A stretch of DNA of 38,930 bases from Caldifarciminota bacterium. GTDB taxonomy: Bacteria; Hydrothermota; Hydrothermia; LBFQ01. The position numbers and the translations under genes were made by a program. The stretch spans positions 1 to 38,930 of the forward strand of contig JALWYV010000058.1 in the NCBI GenBank assembly GCA_027003075.1, in the 5' to 3' direction. Shown here one piece after another: positions 16,698-24,425 of this stretch. The notes beneath the pieces are model-generated. The model ran no database searches. It saw only the letters and a list, made by a program, of their open reading frames with translations, and was not told the origin of the DNA. Positions within the stretch are counted from its first letter, which is position 1, and every line of letters begins with the position of its first letter.

Positions 16698-17398
16698 TCC
16701 ACGCCATAACGCTCCTCTTATCCCTCGCGGTTTCCATGCTTATGTCGTCGTTTGAGATGGCCTACGTCAGGAAGGCACCGTTCTTTAACTCCGGCAAACT
16801 GGACAGCCTCCTCCACGACCGCACGGGTGTACTGGCGACCGTCCTCTTCTGGAACACGGTGGCCCTCGTCTTCGGATCCATATCCCTCTACAACCTGCTC
16901 CACAACTTCCCCGGTGCCATAGTGTGGTCCGGTATTATCGCGGCCGTCCTCTTCGCCCTTATCGGGGACTTCATACCCAAACTGGCCGCCATAACCCACC
17001 TTGACCTCGTTTTCAAACTGGAACTTTACCCCTTCGTCCTCTTCTACTACCTCTCCAGAGTCCTCCTCATAACCTTTATAGCCCAGAGGATCCTGCAGTC
17101 CAGATACAGCCGGGAGGAGGTGGTGGATATGATAATGGCTTACCTGAGGGGCAGGGTGAGCGATGAGGATCTGAGGTTTGCCGGCAAAGCCATATCCTCC
17201 CTCTACGAACCGGCATCAAAGTACGTAAGGAAGGGGAAGGGGGAGTGTACGTGTGAGGTCTCCTCTCCCACCGTCCTTGACGTCCTCAGGGTGATGAGAG
17301 AGAGAAAATGTACGGCGGTGAACGTGGGCGACGGCGTCTTTGAACTCCACGAGTACCTTAGATCTCTGGTCAGGGAGACCGTCTCCTCCTTAGAATAG
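16688..17398 (+). CDS. CNNM (DUF21)-like membrane protein
   Basis: A 236-residue protein with an N-terminal membrane domain resembling the CNNM/DUF21 module of CorC-HlyC-type proteins. It has S-S-x-E-M-A near residue 20 (LMSSFEMAYVRKAP), further hydrophobic segments and ALIGDFIPKLAA where the family usually has G-E-x-x-P-K. The soluble tail is short (VSSPTVLDVLRVMRERKCTAVNV), at best one partial CBS-like repeat rather than the usual pair. Magnesium or other cation transport is possible but not shown. It overlaps trkA and is probably cotranscribed. Confidence 0.68.
   Translation: MGMIHAITLLLSLAVSMLMSSFEMAYVRKAPFFNSGKLDSLLHDRTGVLATVLFWNTVALVFGSISLYNLLHNFPGAIVWSGIIAAVLFALIGDFIPKLAAITHLDLVFKLELYPFVLFYYLSRVLLITFIAQRILQSRYSREEVVDMIMAYLRGRVSDEDLRFAGKAISSLYEPASKYVRKGKGECTCEVSSPTVLDVLRVMRERKCTAVNVGDGVFELHEYLRSLVRETVSSLE
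17391..17396 (+). promoter_or_regulatory. -10 element of radA
   Basis: TAGAAT 7 nt before the GTG at 17404. Its last base is the first base of the upstream gene's TAG stop. The surrounding sequence (CCTCCTTAGAATAG) recurs before trmD. Confidence 0.6.
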
Positions 17399-17403
17399 GG
17401 ATC

Positions 17404-18711
17404 GTGTACGTCTGTTCCGTGTGCGGGTACAGGAGCGTGAAGTACCTCGGAAGGTGTCCCAACTGCGGTGAGTGGGGAACCCTGAAGGCCGATGTCGGGG
17501 GAAAGGAAAGGGGGAAAAAGAAGGGAAAAGGTGTACCGGTGGTAAAACTTTCCGACATAGGAAAGGGAAGGTTCGTGAGGGTTCCGACGGGGATACCGGA
17601 TCTGGATCGGGTCCTCGGAGGGGGGCTGGTATCCGGGAGCGTCGTACTTCTGGCCGGAAATCCCGGAGTGGGGAAGTCAACGTTGTTCCTTCAGGTGGCA
17701 GGGAACCTCGCTGAAAAGGGTAAGAGGGTCCTGCTCATATCGGCTGAGGAGTCTTCCGTCCAGGTCAAACACAGGGCCCAGAGGCTCGGTACCTCCGACG
17801 CCGTTATGGTGGCCGAGGGGGAAAATCTTGACGTTCTGCTCTCCTCCATACCGGAGGGCGTGGATCTCGTGATGTTAGATTCAATACAGGCCGTTTACAC
17901 CGGGGATCTAAACTCCCCCGCCGGATCCGTTTCACAGGTGCGCTTCTGTGCCGACAGGCTGTTTCGCTTCGCGAAGGAGAGGAACGTAACCGTCCTGATG
18001 TCGGGACACGTGACCAAGACGGGAAACGTGGCCGGTCCCAAGGCCCTTGAACATATAGTGGACGTCGTACTCTACCTTGAGGGGGAGAAGGGTTCACCCC
18101 TAAGGCTCCTGAGGGCGCACAAAAACCGGTTTGGCCCCACGGACGAGGTCGCCTTCTTCCAGATGACCGAAAGGGGTCTCGTTCCCATAGGTGATCCCTC
18201 CCTCTTCTTCGCGTCGCCCGGTAAGGCTTCCCGCGTTGGGGTATCCTACGGCGTGATAACCCGTGGGAGCGTGAGGCTCGTCGTGGAGATCCAGTCCCTC
18301 GTCCATTACTCCTACTACCCCGTCCCCGTCCGCTACAGCGTCGGCTACGACCATAAGAGGCTCGCTATAATACTCGCCCTCATGGAAAAGAGACTGGATA
18401 TCAAGCTGGGTAAGAGGGACGTATACCTCAACGTAAGCGGTGGCATCCGCATAGACGAGCCTTACGCCGACATGGCCGTGGCTGTTTCCCTCCTCTCCTC
18501 CGTCCGGAACTTCCCCATGGACAACGCCGGGGTGTTCGTGGGGGAGGTATCCCTTTCCGGGGAGTTCAGAGCCCCTCCGGACCTTCCTCTCAGAGTCGCC
18601 GAGGCGAGGAGACTCGGTTTCAAAAGGGTATACGCCCCCACGGAGGAGAAGTTTGACGGTATGGAAACTATAACCGTACGGGATATAACCAACCTGTCGG
18701 ACGTACTATGA
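17404..18711 (+). CDS. radA: DNA repair protein RadA (Sms)
   Basis: A 435-residue RecA-like helicase that branch-migrates recombination intermediates. The N-terminal zinc finger has Cys4, Cys7, Cys18 and Cys21. Walker A is GNPGVGKST at 85-93, and the RadA-specific KNRFG motif is at 240-244. A Lon-protease-like C-terminal domain covers about 270-435. The GTG start lies 7 nt after TAGAAT (17391-17396) with no ribosome site, which suggests a leaderless message. The stop codon overlaps that of convergent truB. Confidence 0.96.
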   Translation: MYVCSVCGYRSVKYLGRCPNCGEWGTLKADVGGKERGKKKGKGVPVVKLSDIGKGRFVRVPTGIPDLDRVLGGGLVSGSVVLLAGNPGVGKSTLFLQVAGNLAEKGKRVLLISAEESSVQVKHRAQRLGTSDAVMVAEGENLDVLLSSIPEGVDLVMLDSIQAVYTGDLNSPAGSVSQVRFCADRLFRFAKERNVTVLMSGHVTKTGNVAGPKALEHIVDVVLYLEGEKGSPLRLLRAHKNRFGPTDEVAFFQMTERGLVPIGDPSLFFASPGKASRVGVSYGVITRGSVRLVVEIQSLVHYSYYPVPVRYSVGYDHKRLAIILALMEKRLDIKLGKRDVYLNVSGGIRIDEPYADMAVAVSLLSSVRNFPMDNAGVFVGEVSLSGEFRAPPDLPLRVAEARRLGFKRVYAPTEEKFDGMETITVRDITNLSDVL

Positions 18712-19548
18712 CACCGGCATCAACTTCTCCGGTTTCAAAATACCTCCGTTTACCCTTCCGACACCCACGAATCTGCCGTCAACGTACACCCTGTAGTACC
18801 CCTCATCAAGGTCAACCCTTATCCTCCCACCGTTCAAAAAGAGTCTGGCATCTCTCCCCTCAAGGGTAACCTTTCCCATCCAGTACAGGGCGTCATCCAC
18901 CCGTATCAGGTCTTCCTGTCCTATCTCCTCCGGGTGTCGGGCATCCTTCACGTGGAAGTTCCCTATGGAGAGCCTCCGCAGGTAAGTTAAGTACCCCACG
19001 GTTCCGAGTTCGTAGGCTATGTCCCGGCCCAACGCCCTGACGTACGTACCGCTCCCCACCCTGCACCTGAAACGGATCCTGTCCCCCTCAACCGAAAGCA
19101 CATCTATACTTTCAACGTAAACTTTACGGGGTTTCAACTCTATCTCCTCCCCCCGGCGGGCGAGGTCGTACGCCCGCTTCCCCTTCAGTTTGAGTGCTGA
19201 GAACTTCGGAGGAACCTGTTCAATATTACCGATAAACTTCCTTACGGCCCCCTCCACTTTCTCCACGGTTATCTCCGGGATGGGGGCCCTTTTGATTACC
19301 TCTCCCTCCGGGTCAAGGGTATCCGTCTCCTCACCGAGTTTGAGGACGGCTTCGTACTCCTTCAGGAGGGGGCGGAAGAACTGGAAAAAGCGGGTCGCCC
19401 TGCCCACACCCACTAAAAGCAGACCGCTGGCGAAGGGGTCAAGGGTACCCTCGTACCCCCCTCTCACCTTCAGGCGTCTCTGGATGACGTTCATGGCCTT
19501 CCGGGAGGTCCACCCCTCCGGTTTATCCACGAGAAAAAAACCCTCCAT
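18706..19548 (-). CDS. truB: tRNA pseudouridine-55 synthase
   Basis: A 280-residue enzyme that makes pseudouridine 55 in the tRNA T-loop. FLVDKPEGWTSRKAMNVIQR and GYEGTLDPFASGLLLVGVGRATR contain the catalytic Asp of GTLDP. Later motifs include the EYEAVLKLGEETDTLDPEGE segment and CRVGSGTYVRALGRDIAYELG. A short C-terminal PUA-like extension is present. It reads convergently with radA, overlapping 6 nt. A TATCAT hexamer 9 nt before the ATG is a weak promoter candidate inside the terminator tail of the upstream gene. Confidence 0.95.
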   Translation of the reverse strand: MEGFFLVDKPEGWTSRKAMNVIQRRLKVRGGYEGTLDPFASGLLLVGVGRATRFFQFFRPLLKEYEAVLKLGEETDTLDPEGEVIKRAPIPEITVEKVEGAVRKFIGNIEQVPPKFSALKLKGKRAYDLARRGEEIELKPRKVYVESIDVLSVEGDRIRFRCRVGSGTYVRALGRDIAYELGTVGYLTYLRRLSIGNFHVKDARHPEEIGQEDLIRVDDALYWMGKVTLEGRDARLFLNGGRIRVDLDEGYYRVYVDGRFVGVGRVNGGILKPEKLMPVS

Positions 19549-19557
19549 GAAGTAAAA

Positions 19558-19563
19558 ATGATA
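19558..19563 (-). promoter_or_regulatory. Possible -10 element of truB
   Basis: TATCAT 9 nt before the ATG at 19548, lying in the T-rich tail of the upstream terminator hairpin. Confidence 0.35.
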
Positions 19564-19565
19564 AA

Positions 19566-19583
19566 GGGGGGCGAACGCCCCCC
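19566..19583 (-). terminator. Intrinsic terminator after the FG-GAP protein gene
   Basis: On the minus strand this reads GGGGGGCGTTCGCCCCCC, a 7-bp GC stem with a 4-base loop, followed by TTTATCATTTTT. It lies 6 bases beyond the stop codon. Confidence 0.7.
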
Positions 19584-19589
19584 TGCGGT

Positions 19590-21083
19590 TTACCTCTTTA
19601 CGAACCGCACGCTCTTTCCGGCGAAACGGACGATGTATACGCCCTCCGGCAGGTGGGAGAGGTCAACCTTCCTGCTTCCCTTTACGTAAGTCCTGAGCAC
19701 GGATCTGCCCGTACGGTCGTAAACTTTCAGGACATCTCCCACTTCGGAGGATACCAGTACGGCATCCCTCTCTATACGGAGAGCAGATCCCGTGTTCCCG
19801 ACCTCAGATACGTCCGTAGGATCGTCGTAAGCGAGGGGACACGTTCCCCACACGGTTATATGACAGGAGAAGTCCCCGGCAGCGAAGGCGAGGGACCCGG
19901 ACAGTTTCAGAACTATAACCTCCGATGTTATGGAGTAGGGGGTGGTTCCGTACGTGCCGAGGAGGGTAAGGCTCAGACCGTCAACCAGACCCACGTTGTA
20001 GTCGCCAACGGGGGCGAGGACGTCGGGGAACCTGTCCCCGGTCAGGTCAACGAGCGTGGGAGGATAACCGGTTCCTTCGTTACCGTTCACGCCGAAACCG
20101 CTCGTACTTCCGAGGAGTGAACCGTCCGTACCTTTGTATATGTAAAGCTCCCCGTCGTGTATCACCCAGACGTCGTCCCAGCTGTCGCTGTCGTAGTTGG
20201 CGAGGGCCACGGGGGAACCGTTAGAGTATCCGGCCACCGTCCACAGCTGTACCCATCCGAGGAAGGATCCCCTGTAATCGTAGACCGAAACGGACGTTGA
20301 CGTGGGAACGACAAGTTCATCGCTCCCGTCCCCGTCCACGTCGCCGAGGGCCACGGTGTAATCCGGCCATATGTCTATGGAGGAGGGTACACCCGCGGAG
20401 AAGGAGCTGTGAAGCGTACCCGTACCGGCGTCCAGTACGTATATCTGCCCGTTGCTCAGGGGGTATACCACCTCCATATAGCCGTCCCCGTCCACGTCTC
20501 CGAGGGCAGGGGCGTAGGCGTCCGCCGGGAGGGTGTACGTCCAGTGGGTGGTGTAGGTGGTGGCACATCCGTCAACCGAAACGGCCTGACTTCCGAAGGA
20601 GGTGTAAACCTCAGGGCATCCGTCCATATCAACGTCTGCTATGGCGGGGGATGGCCCACGGCCGTCGGGTTTGTCGTACTGGTACACGGTGGCACCGTTG
20701 GTTATGTCTATCACCTTGAAGTAGGAGTAGCCGTTTGCGAAGACGAAGGTGTCCGATGCAGCCACGGAGGCTATACCGGGGGAAGGGAAGTAATCGCCCA
20801 TGTTCTCCCATAGGGTGTCCCTCGCTATAACGTCAACTGCCATTACACCTCCACTGTAGGACGACTGCTGGGCGCCTATGATGTCAACGGCGTCGTCTCC
20901 GTTGGCGTACATACCGATTATGCTCTCGTCTATGCTACCGTGGACCACGTCCCACATCTCAGTTATGGAGGCGCACTGGGCCGGCCACCTGTAAAACCCC
21001 GCTCGCTTATAGTCGTGCCTGTACTGAGGCCAGGCCGTGCCATCCGGCCCGTACAGACTCTGCGCCAGTAGAATTCCTATCAT
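19590..21083 (-). CDS. Secreted FG-GAP/VCBS-repeat protein with C-terminal sorting-type domain
   Basis: A 497-residue exported protein built from beta-propeller blades of the FG-GAP/VCBS kind. Repeated calcium-site-like loops include DVDMDGCPEVY, DVDGDGYMEVV, DVDGDGSDELV and NYDSDSWDDVW. The N-terminus (MIGILLAQSLYG) is an extremely short uncharged signal. The C-terminal about 55 residues (KVYDRTGRSV...LPEGVYIVRFAG) are the sorting-type beta domain also found on the S8 protease and the 791-residue protein. TATAAT lies 7 nt before the ATG. A GC-rich hairpin follows the stop. Surface attachment or adhesion is inferred only. Confidence 0.82.
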   Translation of the reverse strand: MIGILLAQSLYGPDGTAWPQYRHDYKRAGFYRWPAQCASITEMWDVVHGSIDESIIGMYANGDDAVDIIGAQQSSYSGGVMAVDVIARDTLWENMGDYFPSPGIASVAASDTFVFANGYSYFKVIDITNGATVYQYDKPDGRGPSPAIADVDMDGCPEVYTSFGSQAVSVDGCATTYTTHWTYTLPADAYAPALGDVDGDGYMEVVYPLSNGQIYVLDAGTGTLHSSFSAGVPSSIDIWPDYTVALGDVDGDGSDELVVPTSTSVSVYDYRGSFLGWVQLWTVAGYSNGSPVALANYDSDSWDDVWVIHDGELYIYKGTDGSLLGSTSGFGVNGNEGTGYPPTLVDLTGDRFPDVLAPVGDYNVGLVDGLSLTLLGTYGTTPYSITSEVIVLKLSGSLAFAAGDFSCHITVWGTCPLAYDDPTDVSEVGNTGSALRIERDAVLVSSEVGDVLKVYDRTGRSVLRTYVKGSRKVDLSHLPEGVYIVRFAGKSVRFVKR

Positions 21084-21090
21084 AGCACGA

Positions 21091-21096
21091 ATTATA
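21091..21096 (-). promoter_or_regulatory. -10 element of the FG-GAP protein gene
   Basis: TATAAT 7 nt before the ATG at 21083, predicted leaderless. Confidence 0.65.
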
Positions 21097-21114
21097 CACC
21101 CGAACGGTGCCGTC

Positions 21115-22677
21115 TTACAAGTGCAGGTTCCCTACCCGATCCCGCGAGATCCTCGCCTTACTTATCTGGGCGCATCCGAGGTACAGGTAATCCATGTCCC
21201 ACTCCCTATGGGCGTCCGTACCGATGAAGACCTTTCCCCGGTACTCTCCGGCGAGTAGAAGGTTTCCGGAGAGGTCCACGCGCCGGGGGTTGGCGTTCAC
21301 CTCAAGGGCCTTGCCCAACTCCTCCGCCCTGCGGAACACCCTGTAGAGGTCAACCCTGTAGGCAGGCCGTTTCTTTAACACTCTACCCGTAGGGTGGCCT
21401 ATGACGTGGACGTACGGGTTCTCAAGGGCCTTCAGTATCCTCTCCGTGAGGTCCTCTCCGTCCTTCCATGCGTGTACGGAGGCTATGACGAAGTCAAAAC
21501 GGCTCAGTACCTCGTCCGGGTAGTCCAGAGAACCGTCCGGGAGTATGTCCACCTCCGTACCGAACAGTATCCTGATGTAGGGGTACTTCTCCCGGAGCCG
21601 CAGGATATCGGAATACTTCTTCTCCAGACGGTACTCGTTCAGGCCACCCCCCGATGAGGGTGAGTGATCCGTAAGAGCCACTAAGTTGTATCCTCTGCGT
21701 ACGGCGGCCCGTACGGCCTCTTCAGGTCTCATACTCCCGTCGGAGTACGTCGTGTGGACGTGGGTATCCCCGGGTACGTCTTCGGGAAGTACGGGATCGG
21801 GGAGTTCGCCCCTCAGGGCCATCTTTACCTCCTCCCCGTCCCACCTCTGGAAAGGGTGTATGAACGGGAGGCCGAGCCGTCCGTAAACCTCCTCCTCGTC
21901 GGCACCTTCAACGCCCCCCATCTCCTCAAGAGTACGGACGTGTTCCTCCGGTCCCGTGGCGTAAACCAGAACGCTTCCCATGTCTTCCGGGGTGTATATG
22001 TGTATCCGCACGGGTATACGGTCGCCACCCCATAGCCAGTGACCCCGGTCGTACCTCCCTGATAGGGCAAGGCGAAAGGCATCCTCCTCGGATATGGCGA
22101 ACTCAAGTACTTCAAGGAGCGGTTCCCCTCTCCTGTAGCCCCCAACTGCTACGGCTGAAGGGAAAAGGCGTTTAAAGGCCTTTACGATTATGCGGGCCTC
22201 CGGTGCGAGGAAATGGTTGCGGTACTTCAGGTAGAACAGGACGTTCTCGTAAACCTTTTCCGGGTTCTTAAAGAGTTTCTTTGCCTCCTCAGTGGTTAAA
22301 AATCTCAGGAGGTCGTCAAACGTACGTATCCCCATCTCAACGAGGGCCTTTGCTGTGGCCGGCCCTATCCCCCTGACCTTTACGAATTCCACGGCGTCCT
22401 TTCCGTACTCCCTCAGTATCTCCTCGTACTCCTCCACCCTCCCTTCCTCAAGGAACTCAACTATCCTGTAAACTATCGCTTTTCCGACCGGTAGAACCTT
22501 CTGAAGGCCCTTTACTCCCTCGTACTCGTATATTCCGGCCACGTCTTCGGGAAATTCGGAGAGTATCCGGGCCGCCCGCCTGTAGGCATCGCAACGGAAA
22601 CGGGAATCACCTTTTAAGAGGCATCCGCCGTGCAACACATCAAAGATCCTGTACAGCCTGTAGTTGGCTTCCGACAC
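21115..22677 (-). CDS. polX: PolX-family protein with degenerate polymerase site and intact PHP domain
   Basis: A 520-residue protein with bacterial PolX architecture: N-terminal helical and helix-hairpin-helix region (VRGIGPATAKALVEMGIRTF at 101-120), palm-like region, then a PHP phosphoesterase domain (300-520). The PHP metal ligands are intact: His306/His308 (DTHVHTTYSDG), Asp337-His338, Glu375, His402, His424/428 and Asp488-His490. The palm keeps GGYRRG (179-184), but LEVLEF stands where the GDIDIL aspartates should be, and VRIHIY (223-228) lacks the third aspartate. Polymerase activity is therefore unlikely, while nuclease activity is plausible. GTG start, 3 nt after the STAS gene. Confidence 0.85.
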   Translation of the reverse strand: MSEANYRLYRIFDVLHGGCLLKGDSRFRCDAYRRAARILSEFPEDVAGIYEYEGVKGLQKVLPVGKAIVYRIVEFLEEGRVEEYEEILREYGKDAVEFVKVRGIGPATAKALVEMGIRTFDDLLRFLTTEEAKKLFKNPEKVYENVLFYLKYRNHFLAPEARIIVKAFKRLFPSAVAVGGYRRGEPLLEVLEFAISEEDAFRLALSGRYDRGHWLWGGDRIPVRIHIYTPEDMGSVLVYATGPEEHVRTLEEMGGVEGADEEEVYGRLGLPFIHPFQRWDGEEVKMALRGELPDPVLPEDVPGDTHVHTTYSDGSMRPEEAVRAAVRRGYNLVALTDHSPSSGGGLNEYRLEKKYSDILRLREKYPYIRILFGTEVDILPDGSLDYPDEVLSRFDFVIASVHAWKDGEDLTERILKALENPYVHVIGHPTGRVLKKRPAYRVDLYRVFRRAEELGKALEVNANPRRVDLSGNLLLAGEYRGKVFIGTDAHREWDMDYLYLGCAQISKARISRDRVGNLHL

Positions 22678-22680
22678 TCC

Positions 22681-23040
22681 TTATCCCTCTCCCTTGACGG
22701 CCTTTAGAGCCTCGTAGACGTCGTTGAATGTCCTGAATACTTTGTCAAAGGCCATTACCTTATAGACCTTAAGGACCTGCCCCTTCGGTCCGCAGATCAG
22801 TATGTCGCCTCCCCTCTCCCGTGCGTGTTTGAGTACCGTTATGAGGGCGCCCCATATCGCCGAGGAAACGTACTCCGCCTCCGATAGGTCAACGATGAAG
22901 ATGTCAACGCCGTCGGCGAGTTTGTCGTCAAAGAACACGATAAGGGGTTCGCGCATGGCCGTGTCTATTTCCCCTATGAGCCTGACGATCCCGATTCTAC
23001 CGTCCCGACGGAACTTCAAAACGTCTCCGATATTTCTCAT
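22681..23040 (-). CDS. STAS-domain anti-sigma-factor-antagonist-like protein
   Basis: A 119-residue single-domain protein with the SpoIIAA/STAS fold: VRLIGEIDTAMRE, DIFIVDLSEAEYVSSAIWGALI and GGDILICGPKGQVLKVYKV. The serine pair in YVSSAIWG is at the usual phosphorylation site. No kinase or phosphatase partner is nearby, so the pathway is unknown. TAAAAT lies 6 nt before the ATG. polX follows after 3 nt, so the two are likely cotranscribed. Confidence 0.85.
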   Translation of the reverse strand: MRNIGDVLKFRRDGRIGIVRLIGEIDTAMREPLIVFFDDKLADGVDIFIVDLSEAEYVSSAIWGALITVLKHARERGGDILICGPKGQVLKVYKVMAFDKVFRTFNDVYEALKAVKGEG

Positions 23041-23046
23041 GCTTGT

Positions 23047-23052
23047 ATTTTA
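23047..23052 (-). promoter_or_regulatory. -10 element of the STAS-polX unit
   Basis: TAAAAT (in TATAAAAT) 6 nt before the ATG at 23040, in the 23-base gap after buk. Confidence 0.6.
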
Positions 23053-23063
23053 TACCCGCATCT

Positions 23064-24128
23064 TTAGTCGTACGTTAGGGCCTCCTCCTCCCCGTTAAGC
23101 ACCCTCAGAACCCCTTCGGCCAGGGCCTTCATCTCGTCTTCCCCGGGGTAAACGTACACGGGGGCGATAAAGGATAACCGGCGTTTTAGATTGTCCACCA
23201 CGTAGTCCTCGTGGGCCATGCCTCCAGTTACTATTACGGCGTCCACCTTACCCTCAAGTACGGCCGCCATACCCCCCGCCTCCTTCCCCACCTGATAGAG
23301 CATAGCGTCCACCACCTCCTTCGCTCTGGGGTCCCCGGCCTTCACCCTCTCCATAACCTTCCTGAAGTCCTTTTCTCCGAGGTAGGCGTACATCCCCCCC
23401 TCACCGAATATCATCCTCTTCACCTGATCAAACGTGTACTTTCCGGAGAAACACAGCCTTGCAAGGCTCATAACGGGGAGGGTCCCGGTGCGTTCAACGG
23501 AGAAGGGGCCCTCTTCCATGGAGTTCGTGAGGTCCACCATCCTCCCATCCCTGTGGGCCGACACCGTGATACCGCTTCCGAGGTGGATAACGATGAGGTT
23601 GCTTTTATCGTAGTCCTTTCCGTTCTCCTTCGCCCACCTCTTTGTTACGGCTTTGGTATTCAGGGCGTGGGATAGGCTGTACCGGGGAAGTTCCGGGTGG
23701 CCGGAGTACCGGGCGAGGTCGTCCATCTCGTCCACGCTAACGGGGTCTACGGTGTAGGCCTTTATACCCCACTCCTTTGCGAGGTTGTACCCGATTATCC
23801 CGGACAGGTTGGAGGCGTGAAAACCCCCCTTACTCTCGTAGAGGTCAAACACCATCTTTTCGTTCACCTCGTACGTACCACTCCGGAGGGGCTTGAGGAG
23901 TCCACCTATAACGGCTATGGCGTCTATTCCTTCCCCCGTCACGTTCCTTTTCTTGAGGATCTCCCTTATTACTCTCTCACGGAATCGGAGGTGTTCCTTA
24001 ATATCCGGAAGGTTTTTGATCGTTTCGTAATCGTGTCTGACCGTCTCCTTCCACACCTCTTTTTCGTCCTCGTAAAGGGCGACTTTGGTTGAGGATGAAC
24101 CGGTGTTTACAATCAGGACTCTGGCCAT
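23064..24128 (-). CDS. buk: Butyrate kinase
   Basis: A 354-residue acetokinase-superfamily enzyme that converts butyryl-phosphate (or a branched or longer acyl phosphate) and ADP to the acid and ATP. NTGSSSTKVAL opens the N-terminal phosphate-binding lobe, and the family segments VIHLGSGITVSAHRDGRMVD, EGPFSVERTGTLP and VIVTGGMAHEDY are present. Length fits butyrate kinase rather than acetate kinase (about 400). No phosphotransbutyrylase gene is adjacent. TAAAAT lies 6 nt before the ATG. Confidence 0.92.
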   Translation of the reverse strand: MARVLIVNTGSSSTKVALYEDEKEVWKETVRHDYETIKNLPDIKEHLRFRERVIREILKKRNVTGEGIDAIAVIGGLLKPLRSGTYEVNEKMVFDLYESKGGFHASNLSGIIGYNLAKEWGIKAYTVDPVSVDEMDDLARYSGHPELPRYSLSHALNTKAVTKRWAKENGKDYDKSNLIVIHLGSGITVSAHRDGRMVDLTNSMEEGPFSVERTGTLPVMSLARLCFSGKYTFDQVKRMIFGEGGMYAYLGEKDFRKVMERVKAGDPRAKEVVDAMLYQVGKEAGGMAAVLEGKVDAVIVTGGMAHEDYVVDNLKRRLSFIAPVYVYPGEDEMKALAEGVLRVLNGEEEALTYD

Positions 24129-24134
24129 CGTCGG

Positions 24135-24140
24135 ATTTTA
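24135..24140 (-). promoter_or_regulatory. -10 element of buk
   Basis: TAAAAT 6 nt before the ATG at 24128, predicted leaderless. Confidence 0.6.
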
Positions 24141-24231
24141 CGGACGGTCGGGGAATCTTCTATGTACTTATCGGGTGGTGGATCGTATACCAACGCTTAG
24201 CAGTTCTCAGGAGGATAAAAGGGGTCGTTGG

Positions 24232-24420
24232 GAGGTGCCAAAGCTTAACGGGACGGATGGTAGCGGGTGGCGTGGGTCCTGAAACGTGCTAAAGGACAGG
24301 AAAAAGCACCTATGTAAAGAGTGCGGATAGGGGACGAAGTACAAGGAGCTGAGGGGGGATCGTATTAACACTGGTAAGGTTCGTAAGATAAAGTGTAAAC
24401 TTCCGTCCTCCTTAGAATAG
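24232..24420 (+). pseudogene. Possible decayed zinc-ribbon (transposase N-terminus-like) remnant
   Basis: The 297 bases between buk and trmD hold no intact gene. One plus-strand frame reads like a decayed zinc ribbon of the type that starts IS1-like transposases: a P-K-x-N-G-T-D segment at 24238, an in-frame TGA at 24280, then VLKDRKKHLCKECG and a TAG, then GTKYKELRGDRINTGKVRKIK to a final TAG. The CKECG knuckle is clear, but the partner cysteines are missing and two stops interrupt the frame. This is a tentative call from pattern only. Confidence 0.3.
24413..24418 (+). promoter_or_regulatory. -10 element of trmD
   Basis: TAGAAT 7 nt before the TTG at 24426. It sits at the end of the decayed zinc-ribbon frame. 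Confidence 0.6.
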
Positions 24421-24425
24421 AGAAC

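Noticed and set aside
24129-24231. Possible tRNA or riboswitch upstream of trmD
   Set aside because: No cloverleaf or T-loop consensus could be traced and no conserved aptamer motif was recognised.
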